This document shows positions 30,301-41,205 of a stretch of 64,000 nucleotides of DNA, in pieces. Origin of the DNA: Chimonanthus salicifolius (taxonomy: Eukaryota > Streptophyta > Magnoliopsida > Laurales > Calycanthaceae); the NCBI GenBank assembly GCA_013350335.1, contig CM023540.1:50698552-50762551 (forward strand), read 5' to 3'. Numbering within the stretch: the stretch's first letter is position 1; the number at the start of each line of letters is the position of its first letter. The notes below the pieces were generated by a model. That model was not told the DNA's origin, did not search any database, and saw only the letters and a list, made by a program, of their open reading frames with translations. The position numbers and the translations under genes were made by a program.

Positions 30301-30910
30301 GCACTTACCTTGGTCTGTAGTGTTTTCTTCCAGAAATTTTTAAAGCGTACGATTAAAATCACTGCAAGATTAAACACCACAAAACAAAGTGAAGATTCTA
30401 AATCTCATAAAAAATGCTAGATGCACTTTTCCTAAACTACAATTAATGGAGGAGATATAATATTTACAATCCTAAACAAGAATTTTAAATAAGACAAGAC
30501 TATGAAAACTAAGATTGAGTTTCACCAAATTAATGTATGATTCTATATTATCCGAGATTTGATTTTACAAGATCTAAGACATCTTATTTTCAAACTCTCA
30601 AAAGTTAAATAATATTTCTAAATTTAGAAAACTTCTAAGTTTGGAGATTTTTCTAAAATTGGATTGTTACCAAAAATAGTTTTTTCTAAAAATAGAAACT
30701 TTTGAAAAATAGACTTTCCATGAATAAATTGTTTCTAAATTAAAAAATAATTCAACGAAGATTGAGATCTTCAAAAATTTCTTATTTAAGGAAACTTTTT
30801 AAAATTAGAACTTTCCAAAAATAGAAATTTCCAATTTTACAGAGTTTCCAAAACTAACAATCTTTCCTAAAATCACATAATTTTAGTGGCACACAATTTA
30901 ATTTTGATTT
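27315..30910 (-). mobile_element. Internal region of Athila-type element lacking gag-pol
   Basis: About 3.6 kb holds no RT, integrase, protease or gag. A PPT-like tract (CTTTGGGGGTATT, minus strand, 27315-27327) adjoins the 3' LTR. From about 29560 to 30910 the minus strand is collinear with the leader of the plus-strand Athila at 59475-60970 (shared GACGAGATGCC, GCATGTCTAAGGATAAG, CTTGGTTAGAGTT). Similarity stops just before the place where gag begins there. It is therefore a non-autonomous deletion derivative. A GGGTAAAT/GGGTGAAT mini-array is at 29340-29405. Confidence 0.75.
29016..29035. repeat. Perfect palindrome GAACATTG/CAATGTTC
   Basis: Two 8-bp arms are separated by four bases, next to a CCCCAAACTTAAA block. 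The same GAACATTGAGGACAATGTTC-type signal is common in the 3' non-coding part of Athila/Tat elements, to my knowledge. Confidence 0.7.
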
Positions 30911-30930
30911 CCCTGGTAACTGCGCCAAAA
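30911..30930 (-). other. Primer-binding site of Athila-type element
   Basis: On the minus strand TTTTGGCGCAGTTACCAGGG, three bases from the LTR end, corresponds with changes to the usual Athila/Tat PBS TGGCGCCGTTGCCGGGG. Confidence 0.8.
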
Positions 30931-30933
30931 ACT

Positions 30934-32216
30934 TGTTGATGTCCAAATTTTAGATTTATAAATCTCGCAAGCTGCACGAACCATTTAATAGTTTAGCGAT
31001 TGAGTGCGATGACAAATCCGAAGGAAATCCACAAAATATATGCTTAAAATTAAATTGGTACTTTTAAAAATATGTAATCTTAAGACATCTAATACATGGA
31101 ATTACAATTTTAATTTAGATCTTAGAAAACCAAAGTTAACACCACTATTATCTAACTTGTAAATTAACAAGTCGAAATCAAATCCATCTTCTTTTTATTA
31201 AATTGGAGAAGCAAGAATAATGGTAGTCTCATCTTAATTTAAAATCACATGTTTTAAGATCAAAATATCATATCTCCAGCTTTTGGTCCTCTTGAGCTGC
31301 TGTTCAAATTTGATTTTTACTGTGCCTTGGCACCTCTATTTGTAGTGTTCAAAAGAAACTGGATTAGGCAGGGCTTGGAGAGAATTCCTCCATAATTCTC
31401 TCTCCAAAACTTTCTCCAAAAGTCTCTGTCCAAAACTTTCTCCAAAAGTCTCTCAAAAGCTTTGTCCAAAAGTCTCTCTCCTTCATTATTTTCTCTCCTT
31501 TAATTATCCAATTTTGAAATTTAATTTCTCTTCCAAGCCATGGACGAATTTTACAGATAATACTCCATGATTTTTGGGATTTTGGATTAGTTTGGAAAGT
31601 AGAGTGTAAATCCCGTTTTTCTACACATGTGTCATCTTGCAGCTCAATTTTGACCTAATAAACATCTGAAATACAAAATTTCATAAACTACAAAGTTGTA
31701 TCCCTTGAAGAATTCTTTCCAACGCAACAAGAATCAATTCAACTGGATATCGGAGTGGAAGATTATAGTCAAAATACCAAAGATGTGTCAAAACTTTTCT
31801 TACAAAATTTTCTCTCTGGTCAATCCAAATCCCATTTTTTTCTCCATTTCTTCCTCCACAAGTCTTCACTCGAATTTTACAAGTGTCCTCCTTATCATGG
31901 GCTTTTGGAACTGTATCCCATACTTGGACTTTTATGTGGCGTGGAATACTGGCGGACTTTGGCTCATAGACTTCAATTGCAGGCTTAAAGCTTCAGACTG
32001 GATTAGTAGGCCCATTTTTGTAGTGTTGTGAATTTACCACTTTTACAATACGACTCCCAAAATTAATTATTCTAATCCCAACTCTCATAGATGGATTTGA
32101 ATTAAGTTATTTTTTATAATAAATTCCAAAATGATTGGTAAATTACACACACTTTCTAAAAATAACAATTATGGCCCACTTTTTACATTTACCTCCATAT
32201 TTAGCTCAATTTCTTG
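30934..32216 (-). mobile_element. Athila-type 5' LTR, truncated
   Basis: It matches 25900-27180 but stops at about 32216, where Sirevirus RT begins. About 130 bp at the start of the LTR (present at 27185-27314) are missing. No target-site duplication can be found, because this edge was lost together with part of the host Sirevirus. Confidence 0.85.
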
Positions 32217-33192
32217 TTGCTTGATTTGAAGACCAAGGAAATAGTTCAATTATCCCAACCATACTCATCTCAACTTCAAACTTCATCAGTTTGGAGAAAT
32301 CAATTGAGGCCTTTTCACAAGTGGATCCAAACACTATGTCATCCACACAGATTTGGGCAATGAGAATGGATTTCTTGGTCTTTTGGACAAACAATGTTTT
32401 GTCCACACTTTCCCTTTGAAAGTCATGCTCAAGTAAAAATTGAGTTAATCTTTCATACCAAGCTCTTGGGGCTTGCTTGAGACCATACAAAGCTTTCTTA
32501 AGCTTGAAGACATGATTTGGAAACTTTGGATCCTTGAAACCTTTAGGTTGCTCCACATAGACTTCCTCATTTAAAATTCCATTCACGAAGGAACTTATAG
32601 CATCCATTTGATAAAGTTTGAACTAGATATAACAAGCAATGGAAAACATTATCCTAATGCGTTCCAATCTAGCTATCAGGGCAAAAGTCTCATCAAATTC
32701 ATTATTTTGATTTGAGTATACCCTTGAGCTACCAATCTAGCTTTGTTTCTTACAATAGTCCCATGTTCATCCATCTTTTTCTTGAATATCCATTTGGTTC
32801 CAATTACATGGGTTTCCTTGGGCCTAGGAACCAAATCCCAAACATCGTTTCTAGTGAATTGTCCTAGCTCCTCATGCATTGCATTGACCCAATCCTCATC
32901 ATTTGTGGCTTCTTTTATTTTCTTATTGTTAAGTAAAATAAGCATAATTTGCCATATTTTCAAGTTGTCTTTTTGTTCTAACCCCAGTCGTGGGTTCTCC
33001 AATAATTTGAGCAATGGGATGTTCCTTTACTTGCTTGAGAGGCTTGGATTTAGGAGAGCCTACTTGATTTTCTTCCTTTTTGAACAAGTGGAATAGGGTC
33101 CTCTTCTTTTTATTCTTGGCTAGGTGTAAGGACATGATCATCCACCACAACATTCATTGATTCTTGAATGGCTCATGTTCTCAAATTCTTCA
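32217..33192 (-). pseudogene. Sirevirus (Ty1/Copia) reverse transcriptase remnant
   Basis: Minus-strand frames at 32676-33014 and 32206-32607 give the Copia RT opening (DVWDLVPRPKETHVIGTKW, then IVRNKARLVAQGYTQ). They continue to NGILNEEVYVEQPKGF, the KKALYGLKQAPRAWYERL block and a catalytic region reading ICVDDIVFGST. The usual motif is YVDD, so the first residue is changed to Cys. Frameshifts occur near 32640 and near 32240 in the FLGLQIKQ region. RNase H is missing until 25899. Upstream, the frame continues towards integrase at 38140 on the far side of an inserted LTR. It belongs to minus-strand Sirevirus element 2. Confidence 0.88.
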
Positions 33193-33273
33193 TGGTTAGT
33201 GCCCCGGCTTGCCGAGTCACCTATTTGTCAATTCCATGACTTAGGTGAAGCATTGTCTCGGATGATTGAAGCA

Positions 33274-33278
33274 TGATA
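33274..33278 (+). repeat. Target-site duplication of LTR-D (left)
   Basis: TGATA precedes TGTAAGGCCCC and is repeated at 36567-36571. Confidence 0.93.
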
Positions 33279-33786
33279 TGTAAGGCCCCGCCCTTTTTCA
33301 CTCGCTTTCTCTTTCGAAAATCAGAATCTATTTTTTTTTTTATATAAACAAAAAGTGATAGAGAGAGGGACGTCACGATGCGAGCTAAGTCCGAACTTCT
33401 ATAGTCCGACCATTAACTGGCCAACCCCATGTGTGCATGGACTAAGTCCACGAAAACGGTTCACACATAACAATATCAACATGCGGAATAACATCATAAC
33501 TGCGGAATTATAATCATAACATGCGGAATCAAAATAGAACCCAGTTCTATTCCATTTCAGATAGCAAAATACGTCAAGGTCTTTACTCAATAATTAACGT
33601 AACGTAATTATCCAATCCAACATCCAACCATCTAAGTTATTACATGTCCGAAGTCTAGTTACTCAAATAAATGTCCATAAGTAACTTTATTCAAAATATA
33701 AACTAAATCATCCAAGCTCCTATGCTTGGCCCTCCTTGCGTTCATCGTTCCCCTGTTTTCCTGTGTCATCCATTAGGGTAGAAGTA

Positions 33787-33807
33787 GGGCGTTAGAACAA
33801 CGCGCCC
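33787..33807 (-). repeat. Conserved bulged GGGC/GCCC hairpin, LTR-D
   Basis: GGGC at 33787-33790 pairs with GCCC at 33804-33807, with inner GTT/AAC pairing. Confidence 0.68.
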
Positions 33808-33947
33808 AGTAGGTAGTCCAATTAGGGCTAACACGTGGTTAGTACAAAACATGCATATAACATAATAATAAATCCATATGAAAACAATGCCATGACATGT
33901 GTAGTACGCAATGAGTCCCACCCATCATAAACACATGTATCCTCTTG

Positions 33948-34105
33948 ATGGAATTCTCATCATCAAGGTACCCCCACATAGGTCTTTCGGACGCCCCGAC
34001 GTAGTGTGGCCCCTCTGGTTTCTTCTTGATGGGATTCTCACCATCAAGGTATCCCATATAGGTTTTTCAGATGTCCCGACGGAGTGTGGGCCCTCCGGTT
34101 ACATA
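33948..34105 (-). repeat. Structured module (two units) in LTR-D
   Basis: Two hairpins, CTTGATG/CATCAAG near 33955-33978 and near 34024-34047, are each followed by a GTC...GAC hairpin and a CGGAG/CTCCG-type block. In the second hairpin the pairing extends inward to CTTGATGG...CCATCAAG. Confidence 0.75.
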
Positions 34106-34479
34106 TCCTTCACCCCATGCCATGCATGAGATGCCAATGAAACACATGTTATTTTATCATATAAACATAGCATTAAAACTCACATTTAAAACACATGTCA
34201 TTTTATCATATAAACATAGCATTTAAAATCACAATTTGAAGTATAACCTTTTCCACATAAATTCATAAAAAATAAGATAAAAACATGTACATAAACCCAT
34301 GGCTTCAAAGAGGTGGAATCCTACCAAAGACCACGAACATGTCCTTGCATCTTTCATCCAGTAACCGCTCACGATCGTGCACACCTTGTGAGGTCCCGTT
34401 ACCTTATAATATAACAATCAATTAAAACCAAGTCCCACTTGATTTACAACAATGTCCAAGTCCATAAACCAAACTTGTG

Positions 34480-35729
34480 GGGTTCGGCCATACACCATGG
34501 CCGAACCTCACCCCTTTTGTTTTAATTTCTTTCTTTGGTTTATTAATCAATAACCCCTAAGTTAAACATTTAATCACTTCCCTTTTATTTAATCCCACAT
34601 ACATAAACCCTAAGTCCATCAAAACAATCACCATGGGGTTCGGCCATACACCATGGCCGAACCCATGGTCTTTCATTTTTGACCATATTTACATTTATGC
34701 CATTCATACCACTTTTATTCATTAATCTAATGATAAACCAATTAATCATCTAATATACATCAAACCTTAAGTTCAACAAACATTCCCCATGGGGTTCGGC
34801 CATACACCATGGCCGAACCCATGGTCCATTGATTTCACTTAATTACCATATTGCCATCCATGGCTAACATAACCCATTATTCTCATTTACAATATACTTA
34901 GGCTAATAATTAACCCACTAATCCAAATTCATGGGGTTCGGCCATACACCATGGCCGAACCCATGATCTTTCATTTTCAGCCAATATTACCAAATTGCCA
35001 TTACCTCATGTTCAATTCCAAACGGATCCTTAATCCAAACATGATCCATAAGAATTGGTTCATGGGGTTCGGCCATGCACCATGGCCGAACCCATGATGT
35101 CTAAGTTCCAATTTGATCAAAAGTCCATAATTAGAAAGTCTATGATTAGAAAGTCCATAATTATAAACTTTCTAAATTTAATATCCATCCTTCCATTCTT
35201 CTATCTTTATATCCTTTCTAAATTAAAATCCATAATCAATACCAATACACCTCCATGGGGTTCGGCCATACACCATGGCCGAACCCTATGGTTCATAATG
35301 TTTTCTTTTAAATAATTATTCATCCAATATAAATTCCATATGACCCATTAAATTGATTCATGATTCTTATCCATTTAATCCTTTCAAAAATCATATACCC
35401 TTACCAACAATTCCCATTTAAAATTAACCAACACTCTTACATGGGGTTTGGCCATGCACTATGGCTGAACCCTATGTTTCCTCCTTTTCAATAAAAAATA
35501 CCATGATCATCCAATTTCCTCTCATGGTTTCCAACCCATAAACATAACCCATGACCTTCCATTAAAAATCTCCAAAGTCCTTCCATTTAAACTCTTTTAA
35601 AACATATATAATTTCCCATGGCTTTCATCATTAAAAATCGATAACCTAACCCATGTCTTGCCATTAAATTTACTACTTTCATCTACCAATTCTCTTCCAT
35701 GGGGTTCGGCCATACACCATGGCCGAACC
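34480..35729 (-). repeat. Array of eight GGTTCGGCCAT hairpins in LTR-D
   Basis: Hairpins are near 34480, 34635, 34795, 34934, 35067, 35257, 35444 and 35701. The typical form is GGTTCGGCCAT, loop ACACC, ATGGCCGAACC. In the 34635 copy the outer CCATGG arms also pair, leaving a single bulged G. Confidence 0.88.
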
Positions 35730-36566
35730 CTATGGTTCCTTATCTTAAACAAAAATATCAAAACCACTTATCGGTTCCGCGACTCCTCCGATTTTCCCTC
35801 GGTTGTTCTTGCTCTTCCAATCTTTTTCCTTCTTGATCTTTTTACTCGGCTGGCTGCCTTCTCTTCCTCTTGTTAATGCCAAGAATGAGAATTGAGAGAG
35901 AGAGAATTCGGCTATGGTGTGTAAGCCGTGCGCCCCTTCCCTCTTTTCTTTTTAATAAACTCCACACGGTCCTATCTTAGAAGATAGCAATTGCCGTGCA
36001 TATTGATTCCCACTTTGGATAGTCCTAATTAAAATATACATTGCCGTGCACCCCTTGTTCCTTTTAGTACCTTCCCTATTATTACTCCTAATAAGGAAAG
36101 GACTCCTTTACATCATGCGCATATCTCATTCCTAAAATCTTTCCATCCATCCAATATTAGAAGATGCCATGCGCCCCTTGTGTCTTAATGAGATAACAAT
36201 TGCCTATTGCTGTTTTTTATCTAAAGAATAGATACCTTTCAGTCGTGTGCATAGATTTGCAAATCCCCATACACGGCCATGTAACCTTTCAATTTAATCT
36301 TAGATATCTTCTCAAGATATTCTAGCATATCACATGGATTGCATAACTCATATTCGGCCATGGACAATTATCCCATTCCTTATTTATATAATATTGCATT
36401 ACTAATTAAATTCAGCCCCATTTAATTTATTTGAAACCATTTCCACAATCCATTTAATTGGGCAATGACCCAACACTTTACCCATATAAGATCCATATTT
36501 AATAATTCACAATTTAAATGGGTAATTTACATATATATTAATAAATTGAAAATCCGGGGTGTTACA

Positions 36567-36571
36567 TGATA
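36567..36571 (+). repeat. Target-site duplication of LTR-D (right)
   Basis: TGATA is identical to 33274-33278. Confidence 0.93.
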
Positions 36572-38139
36572 CAAGACTCAAGTGGTGGTGAAGACTAAAG
36601 ATCAAGCGGAAGATCAAGCATCACCAAAGTGTATGGCAATCACTACGGTAAATTTGCCATAGATGACTTTAGGTGGAACCCAACACCATAGGATGCCCAT
36701 GCCTAGGCTTAGAAAAACCTTGATAAATCATAAAAGCCTAGTGGTTATTTGACAGTGAATTGGAACCGAACTTGGAAATATGAAAACAATTGAACTCACT
36801 GTGAGGACGACTAATCGTTCCCCACGAGCAGTCGTGTGGAAATCTAAGAGTTCGGATTGATTGGACTTCCAAACACAGTAAGTCTCTGGAACATACATTG
36901 TCCATACAATCATGATTAGGATCAATCATGTGATACCATGACGATACAATCATATGGGGTGATGCATCACTGAGACAGGACATGGCTGAACTTAAAACTT
37001 GGTATAGATTGGTGATCATATAGGATCAGTTGCTTGCACGATCAATCGTGTGTATATGGGCGCGAACATCGGGAGCACGACTAATCACCCGTGGTCTAGA
37101 TAAGGCATCTCTGTAAAATACAGTTTGCCTCAAGCCGATACATGTGAAAACCCAAGACCTATTGCCAAGTTTTGGCACAATAAATCTTGTGGGACGATCA
37201 ATGGTGTGTGTCCAGGACGTTACTGTTGGAAGTGCACTTAATGCGCGACGGTCATATTACAACATCTATATTTGAATACACAATTGATCGCCAAGGGACG
37301 ATCAATCGCCTGTTGTAATGTTTGAATTTTCTGGTTTGCCTGTAAATACTCCTAATTGATTTGAGTTTTTGTTGGAGACCTAAGAGCTTACACTTAGACA
37401 AATTCATAAGCCATTCCCAAAGATCTTACTCCTCTCTATGGACCTTACTTAGGAGAATCATTTTCAATCCAATCATCTTGATTGAGATTAAGAGAGAGGG
37501 AGAGAGAAAAAAAAAAACCAAGCCTAGGATCAATTTGCAAATCCATATCCTAGCAATCTCCCATAGATTTTGATTGCACATACAAGGCACATCATCGTCA
37601 CCATACGACATTGCATTGGGAGAAGTCTTCAAGAAGCATATCATCTACAAGTGAGCTTACACAAGGCAAGTGCTTCTTAGGTTTGATTTATTTTTAAATC
37701 ATCTTCATTGTACAATGGAGTAGATTAAGGTGATCGAACCACTCTAAAAAATAGAGGGATAAAGACATAGACCGGTGTTTGGTCGAACCTTTCAAAAACC
37801 TTAGGCGATTGGGTGAAATTCGCAATGAATTGGATATGTGGAAGTCCTATTCTATTCGTGTGGGTGTAATTCCCCACTTACTGAATTGAAGATAGCCCAA
37901 GGTTGGGCGAGTCTTAATAGTGGATGTAGGTTGTTTAACCGAACCACTATTAATCACTCTTATGGTGTTAGAGCTTATTGTGTGATTGTTCTTTTGTTGG
38001 CACACTCTCTCACACACTTGATTAGTCTAATAATCCGCTGCAACTCATTTGATTAATCAAGAAATTTGTAAACACCATTAAAATAGGTGATTGTCCTATT
38101 CACCCCCTTCTAGGTTCAATCTTGACAAGCTTTCTAGCA

Positions 38140-38954
38140 CTCCGGGAACTTTCATTCACTCTATAGGAACGATTAGTGTTAGAGTGCCCTAGGAAGATAT
38201 CATCATCACTTTTGGATTCAAACTTTCCTAAATGTTCTCTATCTCTAATTATGTGACATTTACTTCCAAAAACTTTGAAGCACTAGAGTTAGGCTTTCTA
38301 CCTGTCCACCCATTCAAAGGAAGTTTTGTTTAACCCCGCTCTTAAATAAACACGATTAATAATAAAACATGCAGTGTTAATAGCTTCTGCCCACAAATTC
38401 TTAGGAACATTTTTACTTTCAAGAAGAGTTTTAGCCATCTCTTGAAGGACTTTATTTTTCCTTTCAGCCACTCCATTTTATTGTGGAATTTTAGGAGCAG
38501 AATATTCATGATGAATTCCATGCTTTTCACAGAATTTTGAAATGAACTGATTTTGAAATTCTCACCTATGATCAGTTCTTATTCTGTGAATAGTAGATTC
38601 TTTTGCATTCATAATAAGTTTAACAATGATTTTAAATTGATGGAATGCATCAGATTTCTCTCTTAGAAAGGCCACCCAAGTATATGTAGTATATTCATCA
38701 ACTACCACCCTGAAGTATCTCTTTCCAGTAACACTCTCATGTTGAGTGGGTCCAACCAATTCCATATGAAGCAGCTCTAGAGGTCTAGAAGTTGCAATCA
38801 AGTTTGAATGTTTGTGAGCTTCCTGAATTTTTTTTTACTTTTCGGCAATCTCCACATATGGATTTTTCGGATCGGCTTACTTTGGGTAACCCCTTTATAT
38901 GATCACTTAATTTTGACAAATCTTTCAAATTTACATGTCCAAGTCTTTGGTGTC
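38140..38954 (-). pseudogene. Sirevirus (Ty1/Copia) GAG-pre-integrase and integrase remnant
   Basis: Read on the minus strand from 38954: the GAG-pre-integrase domain (HQRLGHVNLKDLSKL, then ICGDC) and the integrase core opening ELLHMELVGPTQH. An IRTDHR block carries the second catalytic Asp, and NGVAERKN carries the Glu. The usual first catalytic Asp (HMDLFGP) reads Glu. Stops follow IRTDHR and precede NGVAERKN. The frame ends with KFESKSDDDIFLGHS and a YRV block, which normally leads into the region at 33192. Minus-strand Sirevirus element 2 is interrupted here by the LTR at 33193-38139 and cut on its 5' side at about 38955. Confidence 0.85.
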
Positions 38955-41071
38955 TGATGTGTCTTAAATTTAATCGCAAGCGCACGAACCATTCATAATA
39001 TAGCAATGTAAGTGCGAGTTCGAACTTAATGGAATTATGGAAAATATATCCATTAAATATTCATAATTATTTATTAATTAATTAAAGTAGAATCTAACTT
39101 TCAAACTTATGTTGGTGGTTTTAATTAGAAAACATAGAGATACTTTATATCTGACATGGATTTTAAGAAAAATTAATTTATTTAATCTCAATCTTAGTTT
39201 ATTTTCCAGATCTTGAAATTTGGAGCTGAATGAAAGAATTAAAGAATAAAAGAATACAAAGAATCAAAGAATTTTTTAAAAATAAAGAATCAAATAAAAT
39301 AACTAGATCTACTAATTTACACATGACACAGTGGAATTGACTTCGATCAAGATAGAATTATTATCCAAGTTTTAATAATAAAACTAAAACCTAGAATCCA
39401 GAGCTCACGTAAATCAAGTAACATTGTGTTTGAGCCATACAATCTCTTTCGGATTCTAAATTTTCATTGCACCCTTGAAATCAAGAGCCTTAGATCTTTG
39501 AAACGGAAGCCTTACTTAGATCTAAATTTTCATTGCATCCAACTTTCAAGCACACAATAAAATTCGAACATGAGATATATTTTAAAATTAACTTTATCTA
39601 AAAATTTAATCCATGATTTTCAACAAAAATATCCAAAAGTTAGACCTTAGATTAAATAAAAGTTGAATTCCAACTCTAAATTTTCACTGCACTTTTGGAA
39701 TCCAAAAGCCTTACAAATTGAAACTGAAGTCCTATTTAATAATAATTTTTTATCACATCTAACTCTTCAATGCACAATAAAATCCAATTATGAGATTAAA
39801 ATTTAAAGACAACATTAAATAAAGAACAATCATAACACAGATGTTATTTGATTGGAAAACCAGAGACTAATTATTTCACCTCACTTTGAATTGAAATTCA
39901 ACTTTACAATGCTTGGATTTAAATAAAAGAAATACAAGAAATAACAATGGAAATTGAAATTAAATTCAAACCTAGAGACACTAGGTCTCTGTCGATTTTT
40001 CCAAGGTATTATCTTCTCTTTCTTCTCTTCTCCTCCTCTTGTCCATGCCAGAGCTCATGCCCTAGTGCTCTATTTATAGGTTTTAAGGTAGGAATGAATG
40101 GTTGGGATTAATTAGAGTTAGGGTGGACAAATGGATGGATGGGATTTATGGATCTTAAGTGGAGAGACTTGGGGATTAGGCAACTAGGATCAGCTAGGGT
40201 TATGCATGTGGTGTTGTGTAATGAAATGAAGGGAACATACGAATGGATGGAGAAATTATAGGGTGGAGGCCATACAATGCATGTAGGTTTAGGGTATGAG
40301 ATGCAATGCATGAATGAATGAATGAATGGTGTATATCTAATGCAAACCTAAATGGATGGTTTAGATGAATTGTTATGTGATTAGGGTGTATGCGCATGAA
40401 TGAAAGATTTTTAGGTTGAAATTCGTGTGGGTGTAATCTAGGATGATTGGACTTGGTGACGTGGCAAACTTGGAATGCAAGTTAGAATCTACGATGAGAT
40501 GGAATTGGAGCATGGGATTTGGAGTTGTGTGAAAATCGTGTATGCTTAGGTAGATACGACTTAGGGAGAAAGTTTAGAGATTAGATGATGTGAAGATGAT
40601 GTGGATGGATTGGAGAGTAAGGTTAGGTGTTATGCGCATCAGGGCTTTAGGATATAGAAGTTTCGTATGGAGCAAACAAGGTTGTGCGCATGGATGCCTA
40701 AGTTGTAGGATGGGTTGATAAGTTGTATGGATTTAGATGAGTGATGAGGTGGACAAATTGTGTGACAAGCTAGGGTTTTTGGTAATGCTTCACACGAGTT
40801 TAGAGGTTAGGGTTTACTTTGGCGATATGCATGAGTTCTTAGGGTTTATAATATGAATGGCTGATGAGGGATTTTAGATTTCACTAATTGAATGGCCGAT
40901 TGGTGTGAATTTGGATCCTAGGATTTCTAATGTGGACCTATGGGATTTGGGTTTAAATGCATGGGCTTCGAAAATGGGCTTGAAAGGTTTAGAACAAGTG
41001 GGCTTCCAGTTGGATTCGGACTTGAGCTTAGTGAACTTGGGCCTAGGACTTGAACTTGCAAAATGGCCTTG
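38955..41071 (-). mobile_element. Athila-like LTR (~2.1 kb), second family
   Basis: The left end TGATGTGTCTTAAATTTAATCGCAAGCGCACGAACC resembles the Athila LTR end at 30934 (TGTTGATGTCC...CTCGCAAGCTGCACGAACC). A minus-strand TATA box CCTATAAATAG is at about 40070-40080, which supports minus orientation. A GAATGAATGAATGAATGG tract is at about 40311. No coding capacity. The right end is lost at a Sirevirus LTR fragment, and whether a partner LTR existed is unknown. Confidence 0.6.
40070..40080 (-). promoter_or_regulatory. Putative TATA box in Athila-like LTR
   Basis: CCTATAAATAG on the minus strand, followed by GCACTAGGGCATGAGC. Confidence 0.5.
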
Positions 41072-41205
41072 TTAATGCCTCGGCTTGCCAAGTCCCTAAG
41101 TTTGTCAATTCCATGACTTGGGAAGAAGCACTTGCTAGAAACTTGAAGACTCAATGTGATCAAAATTGAAGATCATGCTCAGCAGGATTAAAGCTCATTG
41201 TTATG
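41072..41205 (+). mobile_element. Sirevirus LTR start fragment
   Basis: TGTTAATGCCTCGGCTTGCC through AAGCTCATTGTTATGG is collinear with 11999-12136. It stops where the truncated gypsy LTR begins. Confidence 0.75.

Larger units (their letters stand above)
33279..36566 (-). mobile_element. LTR-D: solo Tekay-type LTR (3288 bp)
   Basis: It is bounded by TGTAAGGCCCC and CCGGGGTGTTACA and flanked by the perfect duplication TGATA. In reverse complement it is closely similar to LTR-B throughout, including the module, the GGGC hairpin and the hairpin array. It inserted in a Sirevirus LTR that had already inserted in a Sirevirus pol. Confidence 0.95.
33193..38139 (+). mobile_element. Sirevirus LTR inserted in Copia pol, itself split by LTR-D
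   Basis: The left part (33193-33278) starts TGGTTAGTGCCCCGGCTTGCC and the right part (36572-38139) ends TTCACCCCCTTCTAGG...TTCTAGCA. Both match the Sirevirus LTR at 11999-13903 in plus orientation, which makes a ~1.65 kb solo LTR. Its palindromes read CACGAT/ATCGTG (37037-37050) rather than CACCGA/TCGGTG. The flanks CTTCA and CTCCG do not match, so no clear target-site duplication survives. It separates integrase and RT of a minus-strand Sirevirus. Confidence 0.8.

Noticed and set aside
40927..41163. 78-codon ORF over the Athila-like LTR edge
   Set aside because: It spans the junction between two LTR fragments, so it is a chance frame.
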